Part shown: piece by piece, positions 29,528-37,785 of the stretch
How positions within the stretch are numbered: position 1 is the first letter of the stretch
Layout of the letters: the number at the start of each line of letters is the position of its first letter
Source: Aliiroseovarius sp. S1123
GTDB taxonomy: Bacteria > Pseudomonadota > Alphaproteobacteria > Rhodobacterales > Rhodobacteraceae
Length of the DNA: 64,000 bases
NCBI RefSeq assembly: GCF_023015885.1
Contig: NZ_JALKBE010000002.1
Coordinates: 434,001 to 498,000, forward strand
Reading direction: 5' to 3'
Program-made: the position numbers and the translations under genes
The notes under the pieces: generated by a model
Database searches by the model: none
What the model saw: the letters and a program-made list of their open reading frames with translations, nothing else
Told to the model about the DNA's origin: nothing

Positions 29528-30124
29528 TTACCCAACCGAGCAGTAGTTCTGCTCGCGGACCCATTCGCGCATCTGTTCGCGCTTGCGTTTCGAATGGAAC
29601 GGGCCCCAGTCAGCTGCCACGCCCTTCATCCCGCGTGAAACCACGTTGTCACGCGGTACGGTCACGGCCATGATACGCACGGCGCAGCTGAGGTTCATCG
29701 CGCCATTTTTCAGCGCCTCGCCCGAGCGCGCTTCGCAGCCATAGCCGCGTGCGGTTGCGGGCAGGATCTGCACCAGACCGTACCATTTGCCGCCACCGCC
29801 GACAGCGGACTGGCGCCATGTGCTTTCATAGAAGGATAGCGTGGATAGAAGGCCCGCCCAGAACGCGTTGCGCCCCGCGGTGTCCTGATTTTCGTAATCC
29901 GGGCACCACTCGGCGATATCTGCTGGCACGACTTCCGCCAGCACAGTTCCGTGATTTTCCAATGCAGCGATGGTCGCATCGGTCCAGGCTTTCGCCTGCG
30001 GCTTCTCATCCCATTGCATGGTTAATACCGGCTGACGCGCAGCGCGCGTGCCAAAAAAATCTTCGGCCATAACGGTGTCCGACAGCATCACTGTCGCCAC
30101 AAGGCCCATCAGAATCCGTTTCAT
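29528..30124 (-). CDS. exported lysozyme-like (SLT-fold) transglycosylase domain protein
   Basis: This 198-residue protein has an N-terminal signal peptide (MKRILMGLVATVMLSDTVMA) and a lytic transglycosylase-like core. The segment LSFYESTWRQSAVGGGGKWYGLVQILPATARGYG resembles the E-S-x-x-x, G-L-x-Q-I and A-R-x-Y-G motifs of SLT domains. It should act on periplasmic peptidoglycan, although the fold is short and four cysteines are scattered through it. The start at 30124 has AGGTGG upstream. It is transcribed divergently from gatB across a 327-bp spacer. Confidence 0.75.
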   Translation of the reverse strand: MKRILMGLVATVMLSDTVMAEDFFGTRAARQPVLTMQWDEKPQAKAWTDATIAALENHGTVLAEVVPADIAEWCPDYENQDTAGRNAFWAGLLSTLSFYESTWRQSAVGGGGKWYGLVQILPATARGYGCEARSGEALKNGAMNLSCAVRIMAVTVPRDNVVSRGMKGVAADWGPFHSKRKREQMREWVREQNYCSVG

Positions 30125-30451
30125 TTTTCCCACCTACGTTTTGTACAGACGTTCCCCCCGGTGTCTGATCAGGGGCAAATAGGACGGTTGCTTGCGTATT
30201 GCAACACTTTTTTCGCCGCAGTGCAGCAATGGGCCGTGATTTGCTGATATGCCTTATTTGCAAGGCTGGTATGCACTTAGATTCACGCGTGAAATAAATT
30301 GAGCGCTGTCGGCAGGTTAGCCTTCCCTCTGCAGTGCAGCATTTCCTCATCGCACTCCTAAGCCCCATCCTTGTCGACGCGCCTGCCCTCTTGCCCCTTG
30401 CCGTCACCTCAACTAGAACCCGGACAGGTTTTGACACTTGGGAAAACACAC
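30125..30451. promoter_or_regulatory. 327-bp divergent spacer, transglycosylase-like gene / gatB
   Basis: No gene is seen. The spacer holds two copies of GCAGTGCAGCA (30218-30228 and 30331-30341), the same 11-mer as at 15471, and a perfect 12-bp palindrome TTCACGCGTGAA (30282-30293). A T-run (CACTTTTTTCG) precedes the first copy. Promoters for both flanking genes must lie here, but I cannot assign them firmly. Confidence 0.45.
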
Positions 30452-31966
30452 ATGCTTGATCATCTCGCCTATGAAAGCCCGCAGCCGAAAGTGATTGCAG
30501 GGGCGAAGGACGACTGGGAACTGGTCATCGGGATGGAAATCCACGCTCAGGTCAGTTCGAATGCGAAGCTGTTTTCGGGCGCATCGACCAAGTTCGGGGC
30601 CGAGCCGAACTCGAACGTGGCTTTCGTGGATAGCGCCATGCCCGGCATGCTGCCCGTGATCAACGAATACTGTGTGGAACAGGCTGTGCGCACCGGTCTG
30701 GGCCTGAATGCCGAGATCAACCTGTTCTCGGCCTTTGACCGTAAAAACTATTTCTATCCGGACCTGCCGCAAGGCTATCAGATTTCGCAGCTTTACCACC
30801 CCATTGTGGGCGAAGGCGAAGTGATCGTGGATATGGGTCCGGGTGTCGCCCGCAAGGTGCGGATCGAGCGTATTCACCTAGAGCAGGACGCCGGTAAGTC
30901 CGTGCACGACATGGACCCCAACATGTCTTTCGTCGACCTGAACCGCACTGGTGTCGCGCTGATGGAGATCGTTTCGCGCCCCGACATTCGTGGCCCCGAA
31001 GAAGCTGCTGCCTATGTCACCAAGATGCGCCAGTTGCTGCGCTATCTGGGCACTTGTGATGGCAACATGCAGAACGGCAACATGCGCGCGGATGTGAACG
31101 TGTCCGTTTGTCGCCCCGGCCAGTACGAGAAATACATGGAAACGCAAGATTTCGGCCATCTGGGCACGCGGTGCGAGATCAAGAACATGAACTCGATGCG
31201 CTTCATTCAGGCCGCGATTGACTTCGAGGCCCGTCGCCAGATCGCCATTCTGGAAGATGGTGGCGAAGTGGTGCAGGAAACGCGCCTGTATGACGCGGAC
31301 AAGAACGAAACACGTTCGATGCGCTCGAAAGAAGAAGCACACGACTATCGCTACTTCCCCTGCCCCGATCTGCTGCCGCTAGAGATCGAGCAGGAGTGGG
31401 TGGACGACATCGCCAAGACTCTGCCCGAGCTGCCGGACCAGAAAAAGGCCCGCTTCGTGACCGAATTCGGTCTGTCGGAATATGACGCCGACGTGCTGAC
31501 TGCCGAAGCCGAAAACGCCGCCTTCTTTGAGGCCGTAGCCGAGGGCAATGACGGCAAGCTGGCCGCCAACTGGGTGATCAACGAGCTGTTTGGCCGCCTG
31601 AAGAAAGAAGATCACGCGATCACCGAAAGCCCGGTAAGCCCGACGCAACTGGGTGGCATCATCAAGCTGATCGCCAAGGGCGACATCTCGGGCAAGATCG
31701 CCAAGGACCTGTTCGAGATCGTCTATACCGAAGGTGGCGACCCGGCCGAGATCGTGGAAGCCCGTGGCATGAAGCAGGTGACGGATACGGGCGCCATCGA
31801 AGCCGCCGTGGACGAGGTGATCGCCGCCAACCCCGCACAGGTCGAGAAAGCCAAGCAGAACCCGAAACTGGTCGGTTTCTTCGTCGGTCAGGTGATGAAA
31901 GCCACCGGCGGCAAGGCCAACCCGAAGGCGGTAAACGAAATCGTGACGGCCAAACTGGGCCTCTGA
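30452..31966 (+). CDS. gatB: Asp/Glu-tRNA amidotransferase subunit B
   Basis: GatB activates and transamidates mischarged Glu-tRNA(Gln) or Asp-tRNA(Asn) with ammonia delivered from GatA. The 504-residue length is usual. The N-terminal [20 protein letters not shown], the family signature [17 protein letters not shown], and a C-terminal YqeY/GatB tRNA-binding helical domain (after about residue 360) are clear. The start at 30452 gives the normal N-terminus. gatA and gatC are not adjacent, so the three subunits are encoded separately, as is common in alphaproteobacteria. Confidence 0.97.
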   Translation: MLDHLAYESPQPKVIAGAKDDWELVIGMEIHAQVSSNAKLFSGASTKFGAEPNSNVAFVDSAMPGMLPVINEYCVEQAVRTGLGLNAEINLFSAFDRKNYFYPDLPQGYQISQLYHPIVGEGEVIVDMGPGVARKVRIERIHLEQDAGKSVHDMDPNMSFVDLNRTGVALMEIVSRPDIRGPEEAAAYVTKMRQLLRYLGTCDGNMQNGNMRADVNVSVCRPGQYEKYMETQDFGHLGTRCEIKNMNSMRFIQAAIDFEARRQIAILEDGGEVVQETRLYDADKNETRSMRSKEEAHDYRYFPCPDLLPLEIEQEWVDDIAKTLPELPDQKKARFVTEFGLSEYDADVLTAEAENAAFFEAVAEGNDGKLAANWVINELFGRLKKEDHAITESPVSPTQLGGIIKLIAKGDISGKIAKDLFEIVYTEGGDPAEIVEARGMKQVTDTGAIEAAVDEVIAANPAQVEKAKQNPKLVGFFVGQVMKATGGKANPKAVNEIVTAKLGL

Positions 31967-31988
31967 TTTCAAACGACAATTTGTGATG

Positions 31989-32010
31989 AAGGCCCCTATC
32001 AAGGGGCCTT
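31989..32010 (+). terminator. terminator after gatB
   Basis: AAGGCCCCT (31989-31997) pairs perfectly with AGGGGCCTT (32002-32010) across a four-base loop; TTGCCATTTCT follows. It lies 23 nt after the gatB stop. Confidence 0.75.
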
Positions 32011-32055
32011 TGCCATTTCTCTAACCCGCGAATGCGCGAACACACGGGTGATAAG

Positions 32056-33735
32056 ATGACGGAACAGAATATGGAACGCCGGTCAGAGCTTTTGATGCCT
32101 GCGGGCAACTTGCGAAAGCTGAAAATGGCAGTGCTGTATGGCGCGGACGCTGTCTATCTAGGGACGCCAGATATGTCGCTGCGCACGAAGTCGCAGTTTT
32201 CACTAGAAGACGTGATCGAGGGGGTCGAATTCTGCCACGCCCATGGTCGTCGCGCCTATCTGACGCTGAACCTGTTCAGCCACAACAAAGACATCCCAAA
32301 GCTGGACGAATATATCGACACGGTGCGTAAGGTGAAACCCGATGGGTTGATCATCGCGGACCCGGGCGTATTCCAATACGTGCGCACCCGCGCGCCGGAA
32401 CTGCCCCTGCACATCTCGACCCAAGCAAATGTCTGTTCGTGGCTGTCGGTGAAATTCTGGGAAGATCAGGGCGCCGAGCTAGTCGTGCTGGCGCGTGAAG
32501 TGTCGTACCCCGAGCTGGTCGAAATTCGTGAAGAATGCCCGGATGTAAAGCTAGAGGCCTTCGTTCACGGCGCTATGTGCATGACCTATTCGGGACGTTG
32601 TCTGCTGTCCAACTTCATGGCCGAACGCGGCGCGAACCAAGGCAACTGTGCGAACTCGTGCCGTTGGAACTATGGCGTGCGGATGCGCCTGAAGGACGGC
32701 ACGATCGAGGATCTGAATATCACCGAAGACAATGCGGATATGTTCGAGTTCCTGCTGGAAGAAGGCTGTCGCCCCGGTGAATTCATGCCGATCGAAGAAG
32801 ACGGGCGTGGTTCCTACATCCTGAACTCGCGCGATCTGTGCATCATGCCGAAGCTGGACGAGTATCTGAAGATCGGCGTCGACAGCCTGAAGGTCGAGGG
32901 CCGTGGCAAGTCCGAGTACTACTGCGCCATCGTCGCCCGCGCCTATCGCATGGCAATTGATGATTACTATGCCGACCCCGAAAACTGGGATCCGAAGCCC
33001 TATATGCGCGAGCTTGAGGCCGTCGGGAACCGTGGCTACACGCTGGCCTTCCACGAAGGTCGCCTGACCAATTATGCCCATGATTACGAGCACACCGCAT
33101 CTCTGGCGCAGTGGGAATATGCAGGCGTTGTGACGGATGTCACCGAGGACGCGTTCCTGGTCGAAGTGAAGAACAAGTTGGAAGCCGGTGAGGTGCTGGA
33201 ATTCATCTCGCCCATCGCGCGCGAGACAGTTTTGCTGCGGATGTACGAGTTCGAGGACTACCACAAGGGCGACATCAAAGACGTCGTCCATGGCAGCACC
33301 AAAACCACCATCCGCGTGCCGTTTGCGCTGTTCGATCACGAGGATCTGGACGACCTGAAAGCTCGCTTCCCTGCCTTCACCGTGTTGCGCAAGGAAAAGG
33401 CGCTAACGGACGAACAGTGGAAACGCATCCGCTTTGACAAGCTGACGCAAGGCCTTGAAATGTCGGGAAAAGACAACCCGAAAGCCTATGAAAAGCGTCG
33501 TGATGATCTGGCGGACGCGATTGCCGCCGATGGCCGCGAAACCCGCCTGAAAACCAACCGTGTCGGCACCGATGGTTGCTGTGGCAAGGGCTGCAATGGC
33601 TGTCTGATTTTCTGGCAAGGGGACGAATACGCTCGCGCCCGCGAGGTTTTGCTGAAGCGCAAGCAAGGCGAACAACTGTCACGTGCCGAGGCCGCAGCCC
33701 TGAAGCAGGACACACCGCCACGTCTGGTGGGCTGA
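32056..33735 (+). CDS. U32 peptidase-family protein (RlhA/TrhP-like RNA hydroxylation factor)
   Basis: The U32 family includes TrhP and RlhA, which promote hydroxylation of tRNA U34 and 23S rRNA C2501. This 559-residue protein has the N-terminal LLMPAGNLRKLKMAVLYGADAVYLG. It also has the U32 signature around residues 175-205, with cysteines in HGAMCMTYSGRC and GNCANSCRWNY. A C-terminal domain ends in a cysteine cluster, DGCCGKGCNGCL, followed by a basic tail. I placed the start at 32056 (MTEQNMERRS) with GGTGA upstream. The length exceeds that of TrhP. Which RNA it modifies cannot be told. Confidence 0.85.
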   Translation: MTEQNMERRSELLMPAGNLRKLKMAVLYGADAVYLGTPDMSLRTKSQFSLEDVIEGVEFCHAHGRRAYLTLNLFSHNKDIPKLDEYIDTVRKVKPDGLIIADPGVFQYVRTRAPELPLHISTQANVCSWLSVKFWEDQGAELVVLAREVSYPELVEIREECPDVKLEAFVHGAMCMTYSGRCLLSNFMAERGANQGNCANSCRWNYGVRMRLKDGTIEDLNITEDNADMFEFLLEEGCRPGEFMPIEEDGRGSYILNSRDLCIMPKLDEYLKIGVDSLKVEGRGKSEYYCAIVARAYRMAIDDYYADPENWDPKPYMRELEAVGNRGYTLAFHEGRLTNYAHDYEHTASLAQWEYAGVVTDVTEDAFLVEVKNKLEAGEVLEFISPIARETVLLRMYEFEDYHKGDIKDVVHGSTKTTIRVPFALFDHEDLDDLKARFPAFTVLRKEKALTDEQWKRIRFDKLTQGLEMSGKDNPKAYEKRRDDLADAIAADGRETRLKTNRVGTDGCCGKGCNGCLIFWQGDEYARAREVLLKRKQGEQLSRAEAAALKQDTPPRLVG

Positions 33736-33751
33736 GGCGTCATCAGGGCAC

Positions 33752-33785
33752 AAAAAAGGCGAAGCCCAAAGGCTTCGCCAAATCT
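33752..33785. terminator. bidirectional terminator between U32 and beta-barrel genes
   Basis: GGCGAAGCC (33758-33766) and GGCTTCGCC (33771-33779) form a perfect 9-bp stem with a four-base loop. An A-run (33752-33757) lies to the left, so the minus-strand transcript ends in a U-tract. The plus-strand side has only AAATCTTT. It mainly ends the beta-barrel gene and probably also the U32 gene. Confidence 0.85.
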
Positions 33786-33810
33786 TTCACCTTCGCAGGT
33801 TCTGAAGCCC

Positions 33811-34551
33811 TTACAGGCCCGGGACAATCTGGGTAACGGTACGCTTGCCGAAGGTTGCGCCACGACCAAAGGTGTAGGTCAGACCCAAGCCGAAGAAATT
33901 CGTGCTTTCCGAGATCGACTCGCTGGGAACCTGAATGCCAGCGCGACCCACTTCGGCGTAGAACTCCACGCCATTCTCCGCATCATAGCTGCCACGAAGC
34001 GCTGTGTTGTGAAGCGTAATCTCTTCTCCGTCTTCCAGCGTTAGACGATCATGCGAAACGCCAACCGAAAAGCGATCATTGATGCGATAGCCAGCTTCGC
34101 CGCCCAGAGTGCGGATGGAAACACCAGATTCCTCACCAGTGCCCCAATAGCCCTCGAACACCAGCGCGTTGGCATCATAGCCAGCTTCCAGACCATAGAA
34201 CGCTACGTTGCCGATATGGTTTGAGGCAATGCCTGCGCTTTCGAGCGTGGCAAAGGCACCCAATGCGGCACTGTCATTCACGTGATACACGGCGTGCAGC
34301 GTGGCCGAGTTCGTGTTCAGGCTAGTTGCGCCAAATGTCGTGTGCGCCACATCCAGCTGTACGCCGAACGACGGTGCAAAACCGTACTCGACCGCGCCAT
34401 CAAAGGTTAAACGCGAAAGCTCGTTTTCTTCGGAAAACGCCGAGTAGCCGAACGATACTTCGCCACCTGTGACGTCGAACGCGCTGGCCGGTTGTGCGAT
34501 AGCTGCCACCGAGCAAACCGCCCCAATAATTCCGATTTTGTTAATGCTCAT
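33811..34551 (-). CDS. outer-membrane beta-barrel protein (porin-like)
   Basis: This 246-residue protein has a signal peptide (MSINKIGIIGAVCSVAAIA, cut near PASA-FD). It is followed by alternating short hydrophobic strands rich in Tyr, Phe and Gly, such as GGEVSFGYSAF and NTALRGSYD. It ends in FFGLGLTYTFGRGATFG plus a tail, the look of an outer-membrane beta-barrel with about 10-12 strands. I do not recognise a specific family. The start at 34551 has GGGG upstream. A perfect TTAA-N7-TTAA site lies about 80 bp upstream, which would suggest CtrA control. Confidence 0.7.
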   Translation of the reverse strand: MSINKIGIIGAVCSVAAIAQPASAFDVTGGEVSFGYSAFSEENELSRLTFDGAVEYGFAPSFGVQLDVAHTTFGATSLNTNSATLHAVYHVNDSAALGAFATLESAGIASNHIGNVAFYGLEAGYDANALVFEGYWGTGEESGVSIRTLGGEAGYRINDRFSVGVSHDRLTLEDGEEITLHNTALRGSYDAENGVEFYAEVGRAGIQVPSESISESTNFFGLGLTYTFGRGATFGKRTVTQIVPGL

Positions 34552-34627
34552 AATATACCCCATGATTTCGAGTCATCACCAATGAGATCTCACAAAGTGC
34601 CATTTTCACGACACCCTGATTCAATCA

Positions 34628-34642
34628 TTAACAGCCTGTTAA
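34628..34642. promoter_or_regulatory. CtrA-type site TTAA-N7-TTAA
   Basis: The 15 bases TTAACAGCCTGTTAA at 34628-34642 are a perfect match to the CtrA consensus TTAA-N7-TTAA and also a palindrome around a central C. The site lies 77 bp upstream of the beta-barrel gene start and about 180 bp upstream of the DUF4177 gene. CtrA binding is inferred from the consensus. Confidence 0.55.
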
Positions 34643-34819
34643 CTATTCTTAAAAACAAAGGCCACAAGCTTTGCTTTCAAATTAAAATTACTCTTGCGGA
34701 GAGGTGCTTCTGTTCCCATCGCGCAACAATATACTGCCCCCTCCCGTCCGGTCGCCCACTAGAAAAAACTTCATGCGACTGCTAGATAGCCCATCTATGC
34801 AATCAGGAAGTGCCATCAA

Positions 34820-35206
34820 ATGTACGAATACCAAGTGATCCCCGCCCCCCGCAAAGGCAAGAAGGCCCGTGGCGTGAAAGGGTCCGAGGCCCGCTTTGCG
34901 CTCGCCATTCAGGAGGTGCTGAACGACGCCAGTGCAGACGGCTGGGAGTATCTGCGCACGGATACACTGCCCAGCGAAGAACGCTCGGGGCTGACGGGGC
35001 GCGCCACAGTGTATCAGAACATGCTGGTGTTCCGCCGCCCTGCCGAGGAGCAGACCGACGAGCAAGCCGCAGATGCGGATTTTGCTGCCGTGACGGCGGT
35101 CGCCGATGAGGCTGTCGAAGAAAACAACGCGCCCGCCCTGCCTTCTGCCACTGAGGCCAACGAGGCCAGCGACGCGGCCCCCAGCGTGGGACGTGACGAG
35201 CGTTAA
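34820..35206 (+). CDS. DUF4177 domain protein
   Basis: This 128-residue protein has an N-terminal DUF4177 domain (MYEYQVIPAPRKGKKARGVK; DGWEYLRTDTLPSEE; YQNMLVFRR). An acidic Ala/Glu-rich tail of about 50 residues ending SVGRDER is probably disordered. The DUF4177 fold is short and of unknown function, found singly or as a tail in many bacteria. A ribosome site AGGAAG lies a little far from the ATG (about 11 nt). It converges with the bolA gene, whose stop lies 9 nt away. Confidence 0.85.
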   Translation: MYEYQVIPAPRKGKKARGVKGSEARFALAIQEVLNDASADGWEYLRTDTLPSEERSGLTGRATVYQNMLVFRRPAEEQTDEQAADADFAAVTAVADEAVEENNAPALPSATEANEASDAAPSVGRDER

Positions 35207-35215
35207 GCCAAAGGC

Positions 35216-35473
35216 CTAGCCAGAGATATCAAGCGCCAGGGCGTGGATCTCGGATACAAGATCTGCGCCAAGGGCTTTGTGCACGGCGCGATGGCGCGCG
35301 ATGCGGGACATGTCGGCAAAACTTGGCGCACGGATGATCACGCGAAAATGGCTTTCGCCACCGTCCTGATAACCCGCATGACCGCGATGCTGTTCACTTT
35401 CATCAATGACTTCAAGATGTTCCGGGGCAAACGCGTCGCTCAGCGCCTGATGAATTCGTTCCGTCCTGTTCAT
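35216..35473 (-). CDS. BolA family protein
   Basis: BolA proteins pair with monothiol glutaredoxins to carry or sense [2Fe-2S] clusters and can act as DNA-binding regulators. The 85 residues include the conserved segment ESHFRVIIRAPSFADMSRIARHRAVHKAL, including the invariant RHR(x)VH. The His in SEQHRGHAG and the C-terminal His are possible cluster ligands. It is divergent from the J-domain gene, sharing a 73-bp spacer. Many alphaproteobacteria encode this BolA next to a J-domain protein, so the context fits. Confidence 0.93.
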   Translation of the reverse strand: MNRTERIHQALSDAFAPEHLEVIDESEQHRGHAGYQDGGESHFRVIIRAPSFADMSRIARHRAVHKALGADLVSEIHALALDISG

Positions 35474-35546
35474 TTCTTCGCAGTTCCCTCTTCAATCCCG
35501 GTGAAAAAGCACTAAACTCTCGGGTCCGAGTCGAAAAGAGTAGATT

Positions 35547-36176
35547 ATGATGCCCAACGACGATCCTTTTGGTTTTGACATGTCGGTCTCAGCGGCCAAG
35601 AAACGCAATCCGCGCGGCAAGCGTGGGATGTCAGGCGCGTTCGAGACCTCGAAACGTGTGTGTGAACATGACGGCTGTAAAGAGGCAGGCCAATACCGCG
35701 CGCCGCGCTCGCCGGATCATCTGGACGAGTTCAAATGGTTCTGCAAAGACCACGTGCGCGAATATAATCTGAAGTGGAATTTCTTTGACGGGGCCACCGA
35801 AGATGAGATGAACGCGCAGGCCGACAAGGATCGCGTTTGGGAACGCGAGACCAAGCCCTTCGGCACCAAGGACGAACAGCGCGCCTGGGCCCGTCTGGGC
35901 GTTGACGATCCGCATCAGGTTCTGGGCGCCAACGCCACGCAGAACCCCGGAAAGTCGATCACCGGCACCCGCAAACTGCCCCCCACCGAGCGTCGCGCCA
36001 TCGACATTCTGGAAGCCAAGGACCACTGGACCAAGGCCGAGATCCGCAAGTCCTATAAGAAGCTGATCAAGGTGCTGCACCCGGATATGAACGGCGGCGA
36101 CCGGTCTCTGGAAGAGCAACTGCAAGAGGTTCGCTGGGCCTGGGATCAGATCAAGGAAAGCCGCAGCTTTAAGTAG
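35547..36176 (+). CDS. J-domain protein with N-terminal Cys/His segment
   Basis: This 209-residue protein carries a C-terminal J domain (about residues 145-207) with the HPD tripeptide in KVLHPDMNGGD, the Hsp70-stimulating motif. The N-terminal part has CEHDGCKEAGQYRAPRS and FCKDHVREYN, whose four Cys and His residues could bind zinc. This J-domain-last layout is the type found beside bolA in alphaproteobacteria. Two consecutive ATGs occur at the start. A hairpin follows 48 nt downstream. Confidence 0.9.
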   Translation: MMPNDDPFGFDMSVSAAKKRNPRGKRGMSGAFETSKRVCEHDGCKEAGQYRAPRSPDHLDEFKWFCKDHVREYNLKWNFFDGATEDEMNAQADKDRVWERETKPFGTKDEQRAWARLGVDDPHQVLGANATQNPGKSITGTRKLPPTERRAIDILEAKDHWTKAEIRKSYKKLIKVLHPDMNGGDRSLEEQLQEVRWAWDQIKESRSFK

Positions 36177-36223
36177 CGACTTAGGCGGCGCTTCCTCATC
36201 GGATGCGCCTATATATGTTGGAG

Positions 36224-36243
36224 GGGGCCGGCAAGGCCCCTTC
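36224..36243 (+). terminator. hairpin after the J-domain gene
   Basis: GGGGCC (36224-36229) pairs with GGCCCC (36235-36240) over a five-base loop, followed by TTC. It is a modest terminator without a strong T-run. Confidence 0.5.
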
Positions 36244-36258
36244 AAGCTGGCTTCATAT

Positions 36259-36272
36259 TGACCATTTGGTCA
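36259..36272. promoter_or_regulatory. TetR-like palindrome upstream of cobS
   Basis: TGACCA-TT-TGGTCA at 36259-36272 is a perfect 6-bp inverted repeat with a 2-bp centre, inside TTGACCATTTGGTCAG. It lies 150 bp before cobS and resembles operators of TetR-family repressors. No TetR gene is adjacent. The rest of the 246-bp spacer (36177-36422) shows no gene and no recognisable cobalamin riboswitch core. Confidence 0.4.
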
Positions 36273-36422
36273 GACCAGACACGCAACGTCATTAGGGCCA
36301 GCTTTGCCCCGCGTCACCTTTTCCCAACCCTTCCCCTTGCACGCTCCGCGCGCATCGGGCATCACAGGCGCAACAACGTGCAATAGGCGCGCAATGCGGC
36401 GTGCGACAGAAGGATCCTCCAC

Positions 36423-37409
36423 ATGGCAGACGGCACCCTGGATATGAACGCGAAACCGACCGAGGACATCTCGGTACGTGAAGTTTTCGGCATCGACAGC
36501 GACATGATGGTCAAAGGCTTTGCCGAGCGCACCAGCCGTGTGCCTGAAATTGACAGCACCTATAAGTTCGACCCCGACACCACGCTGGCCATTCTGGCGG
36601 GTTTCTCGCACAACCGCCGGGTGATGGTTCAGGGCTATCACGGCACGGGAAAATCGACCCATATCGAACAAGTTGCAGCCCGTCTGAACTGGCCCGCCGT
36701 GCGTGTGAACCTCGACAGCCACATCAGCCGGATCGACCTGATCGGTAAGGACGCGATCAAGCTGAAAGACGGCATGCAGGTGACCGAATTCCAGGAAGGC
36801 ATTCTGCCTTGGGCGCTGCGCAACCCGACTGCGATTGTGTTCGACGAATACGATGCGGGCCGTGCGGATGTGATGTTCGTCATCCAGCGTGTGCTGGAAC
36901 ATGACGGCAAGCTGACCCTTCTGGACCAGAACGAGGTCATCACCCCCCACCCGTCCTTCCGCCTGTTCGCCACCGCGAACACCGTGGGTCTGGGTGACAC
37001 GACGGGGCTGTATCACGGCGTTCAGCAGATCAACCAAGCCCAGATGGACCGCTGGTCGCTGGTCGCCACGCTGAACTATCTGTCGCATGACGCGGAAACC
37101 AACATCGTGCTGGCGAAGAACCCGTTCCTGAACACCGAACATGGTCGCCAGACCGTCAGCCAGATGGTCACCGTCGCGGACCTGACCCGCACTGCGTTTA
37201 TGAATGGCGATCTGTCGACCGTGATGAGCCCGCGGACCGTGATCAACTGGGCGCAAAACGCATCCATTTTCCGCTCGGTCGGCTATGCCTTCCGCCTGTC
37301 CTTCCTGAACAAATGTGACGAGCTGGAACGCCAGATCGTGGCCGAGTTCTATCAGCGCTGCTTCGACGAGGAACTGCCGGAAAGCGCAGTGAGCATGAGC
37401 TTGGGGTGA
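36423..37409 (+). CDS. cobS: aerobic cobaltochelatase subunit CobS
   Basis: CobS is the AAA+ ATPase that, with CobT and CobN, inserts cobalt into hydrogenobyrinic acid a,c-diamide in aerobic cobalamin synthesis. The 328-residue protein has Walker A at 71-78 (GYHGTGKS), Walker B at 138-142 (IVFDE), sensor-1-like FATANT, and a C-terminal helical lid. The N-terminal [14 protein letters not shown] is typical of the family. The ribosome site AGGATCCTCC lies just upstream of the ATG. In close relatives cobT follows directly; here a 93-residue gene and two dyads lie between them. Confidence 0.96.
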   Translation: MADGTLDMNAKPTEDISVREVFGIDSDMMVKGFAERTSRVPEIDSTYKFDPDTTLAILAGFSHNRRVMVQGYHGTGKSTHIEQVAARLNWPAVRVNLDSHISRIDLIGKDAIKLKDGMQVTEFQEGILPWALRNPTAIVFDEYDAGRADVMFVIQRVLEHDGKLTLLDQNEVITPHPSFRLFATANTVGLGDTTGLYHGVQQINQAQMDRWSLVATLNYLSHDAETNIVLAKNPFLNTEHGRQTVSQMVTVADLTRTAFMNGDLSTVMSPRTVINWAQNASIFRSVGYAFRLSFLNKCDELERQIVAEFYQRCFDEELPESAVSMSLG

Positions 37410-37455
37410 TGCAGTCGAGAAATTTCTCTTCAATGGGCGTTGAACTCAATGCCTC

Positions 37456-37477
37456 CTGTTCACATATCTGTGAACAG
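37456..37477. promoter_or_regulatory. operator-like palindrome between cobS and the small gene
   Basis: CTGTTCAC (37456-37463) and GTGAACAG (37470-37477) are perfect inverted repeats around ATATCT. The dyad lies 19 bp upstream of the 93-residue gene's ATG at 37497 and may be a repressor operator or an mRNA hairpin. No T-run follows, so it is not a standard terminator of cobS. Confidence 0.5.
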
Positions 37478-37496
37478 AATTGGAAAGGAATTGATT

Positions 37497-37778
37497 ATGG
37501 GAAAACCCTCTCAAGCTATGTTCGAGATGGCCAAGCAAACTGGAAAGACGACTCTTGCAGGAATCGCGGCGAATACAGCTTTGAAAACTGCGGGTGTTTC
37601 CGCTGTGAAACACTACGGGGGCAAAATGATCGCGACCAAAGCGGGCGCGTATGTTGCAGGCACAATTGGATTACCCGCCGCTACGGTCGCAGCCACTCCC
37701 ATCGTAACGGTTGGGGCGGCGATTTTGACTGTCGGATTAGCTGGCGGCGCGATTGTAGCTGCATCTCGCGGGCTGTAA
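37497..37778 (+). CDS. unrecognised Gly/Ala-rich hydrophobic small protein between cobS and cobT
   Basis: This 93-residue protein starts at 37497 (MGKPSQAMFEMAKQTGKTTL), preceded by the good ribosome site AAAGGAA. It is made of a polar, Lys-containing first third and then Ala/Gly/Thr/Val-rich stretches (AGAYVAGTIGLPAATVAATP, VGAAILTVGLAGGAIVAAS) that could form two membrane hairpin helices or a glycine-zipper segment. I do not recognise a family. By eye its base composition is less GC-rich than the flanking genes, and it splits the usual cobS-cobT neighbour pair, which hints at acquisition. Dyads lie on both sides. A role in cobalamin synthesis is not implied by sequence. Confidence 0.65.
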   Translation: MGKPSQAMFEMAKQTGKTTLAGIAANTALKTAGVSAVKHYGGKMIATKAGAYVAGTIGLPAATVAATPIVTVGAAILTVGLAGGAIVAASRGL

Positions 37779-37785
37779 GTGTAAA

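Noticed and set aside
36177-36422. Possible cobalamin riboswitch before cobS
   Set aside because: No B12-box-like core or long leader structure was recognised; only a terminator hairpin and a TetR-like dyad are visible.
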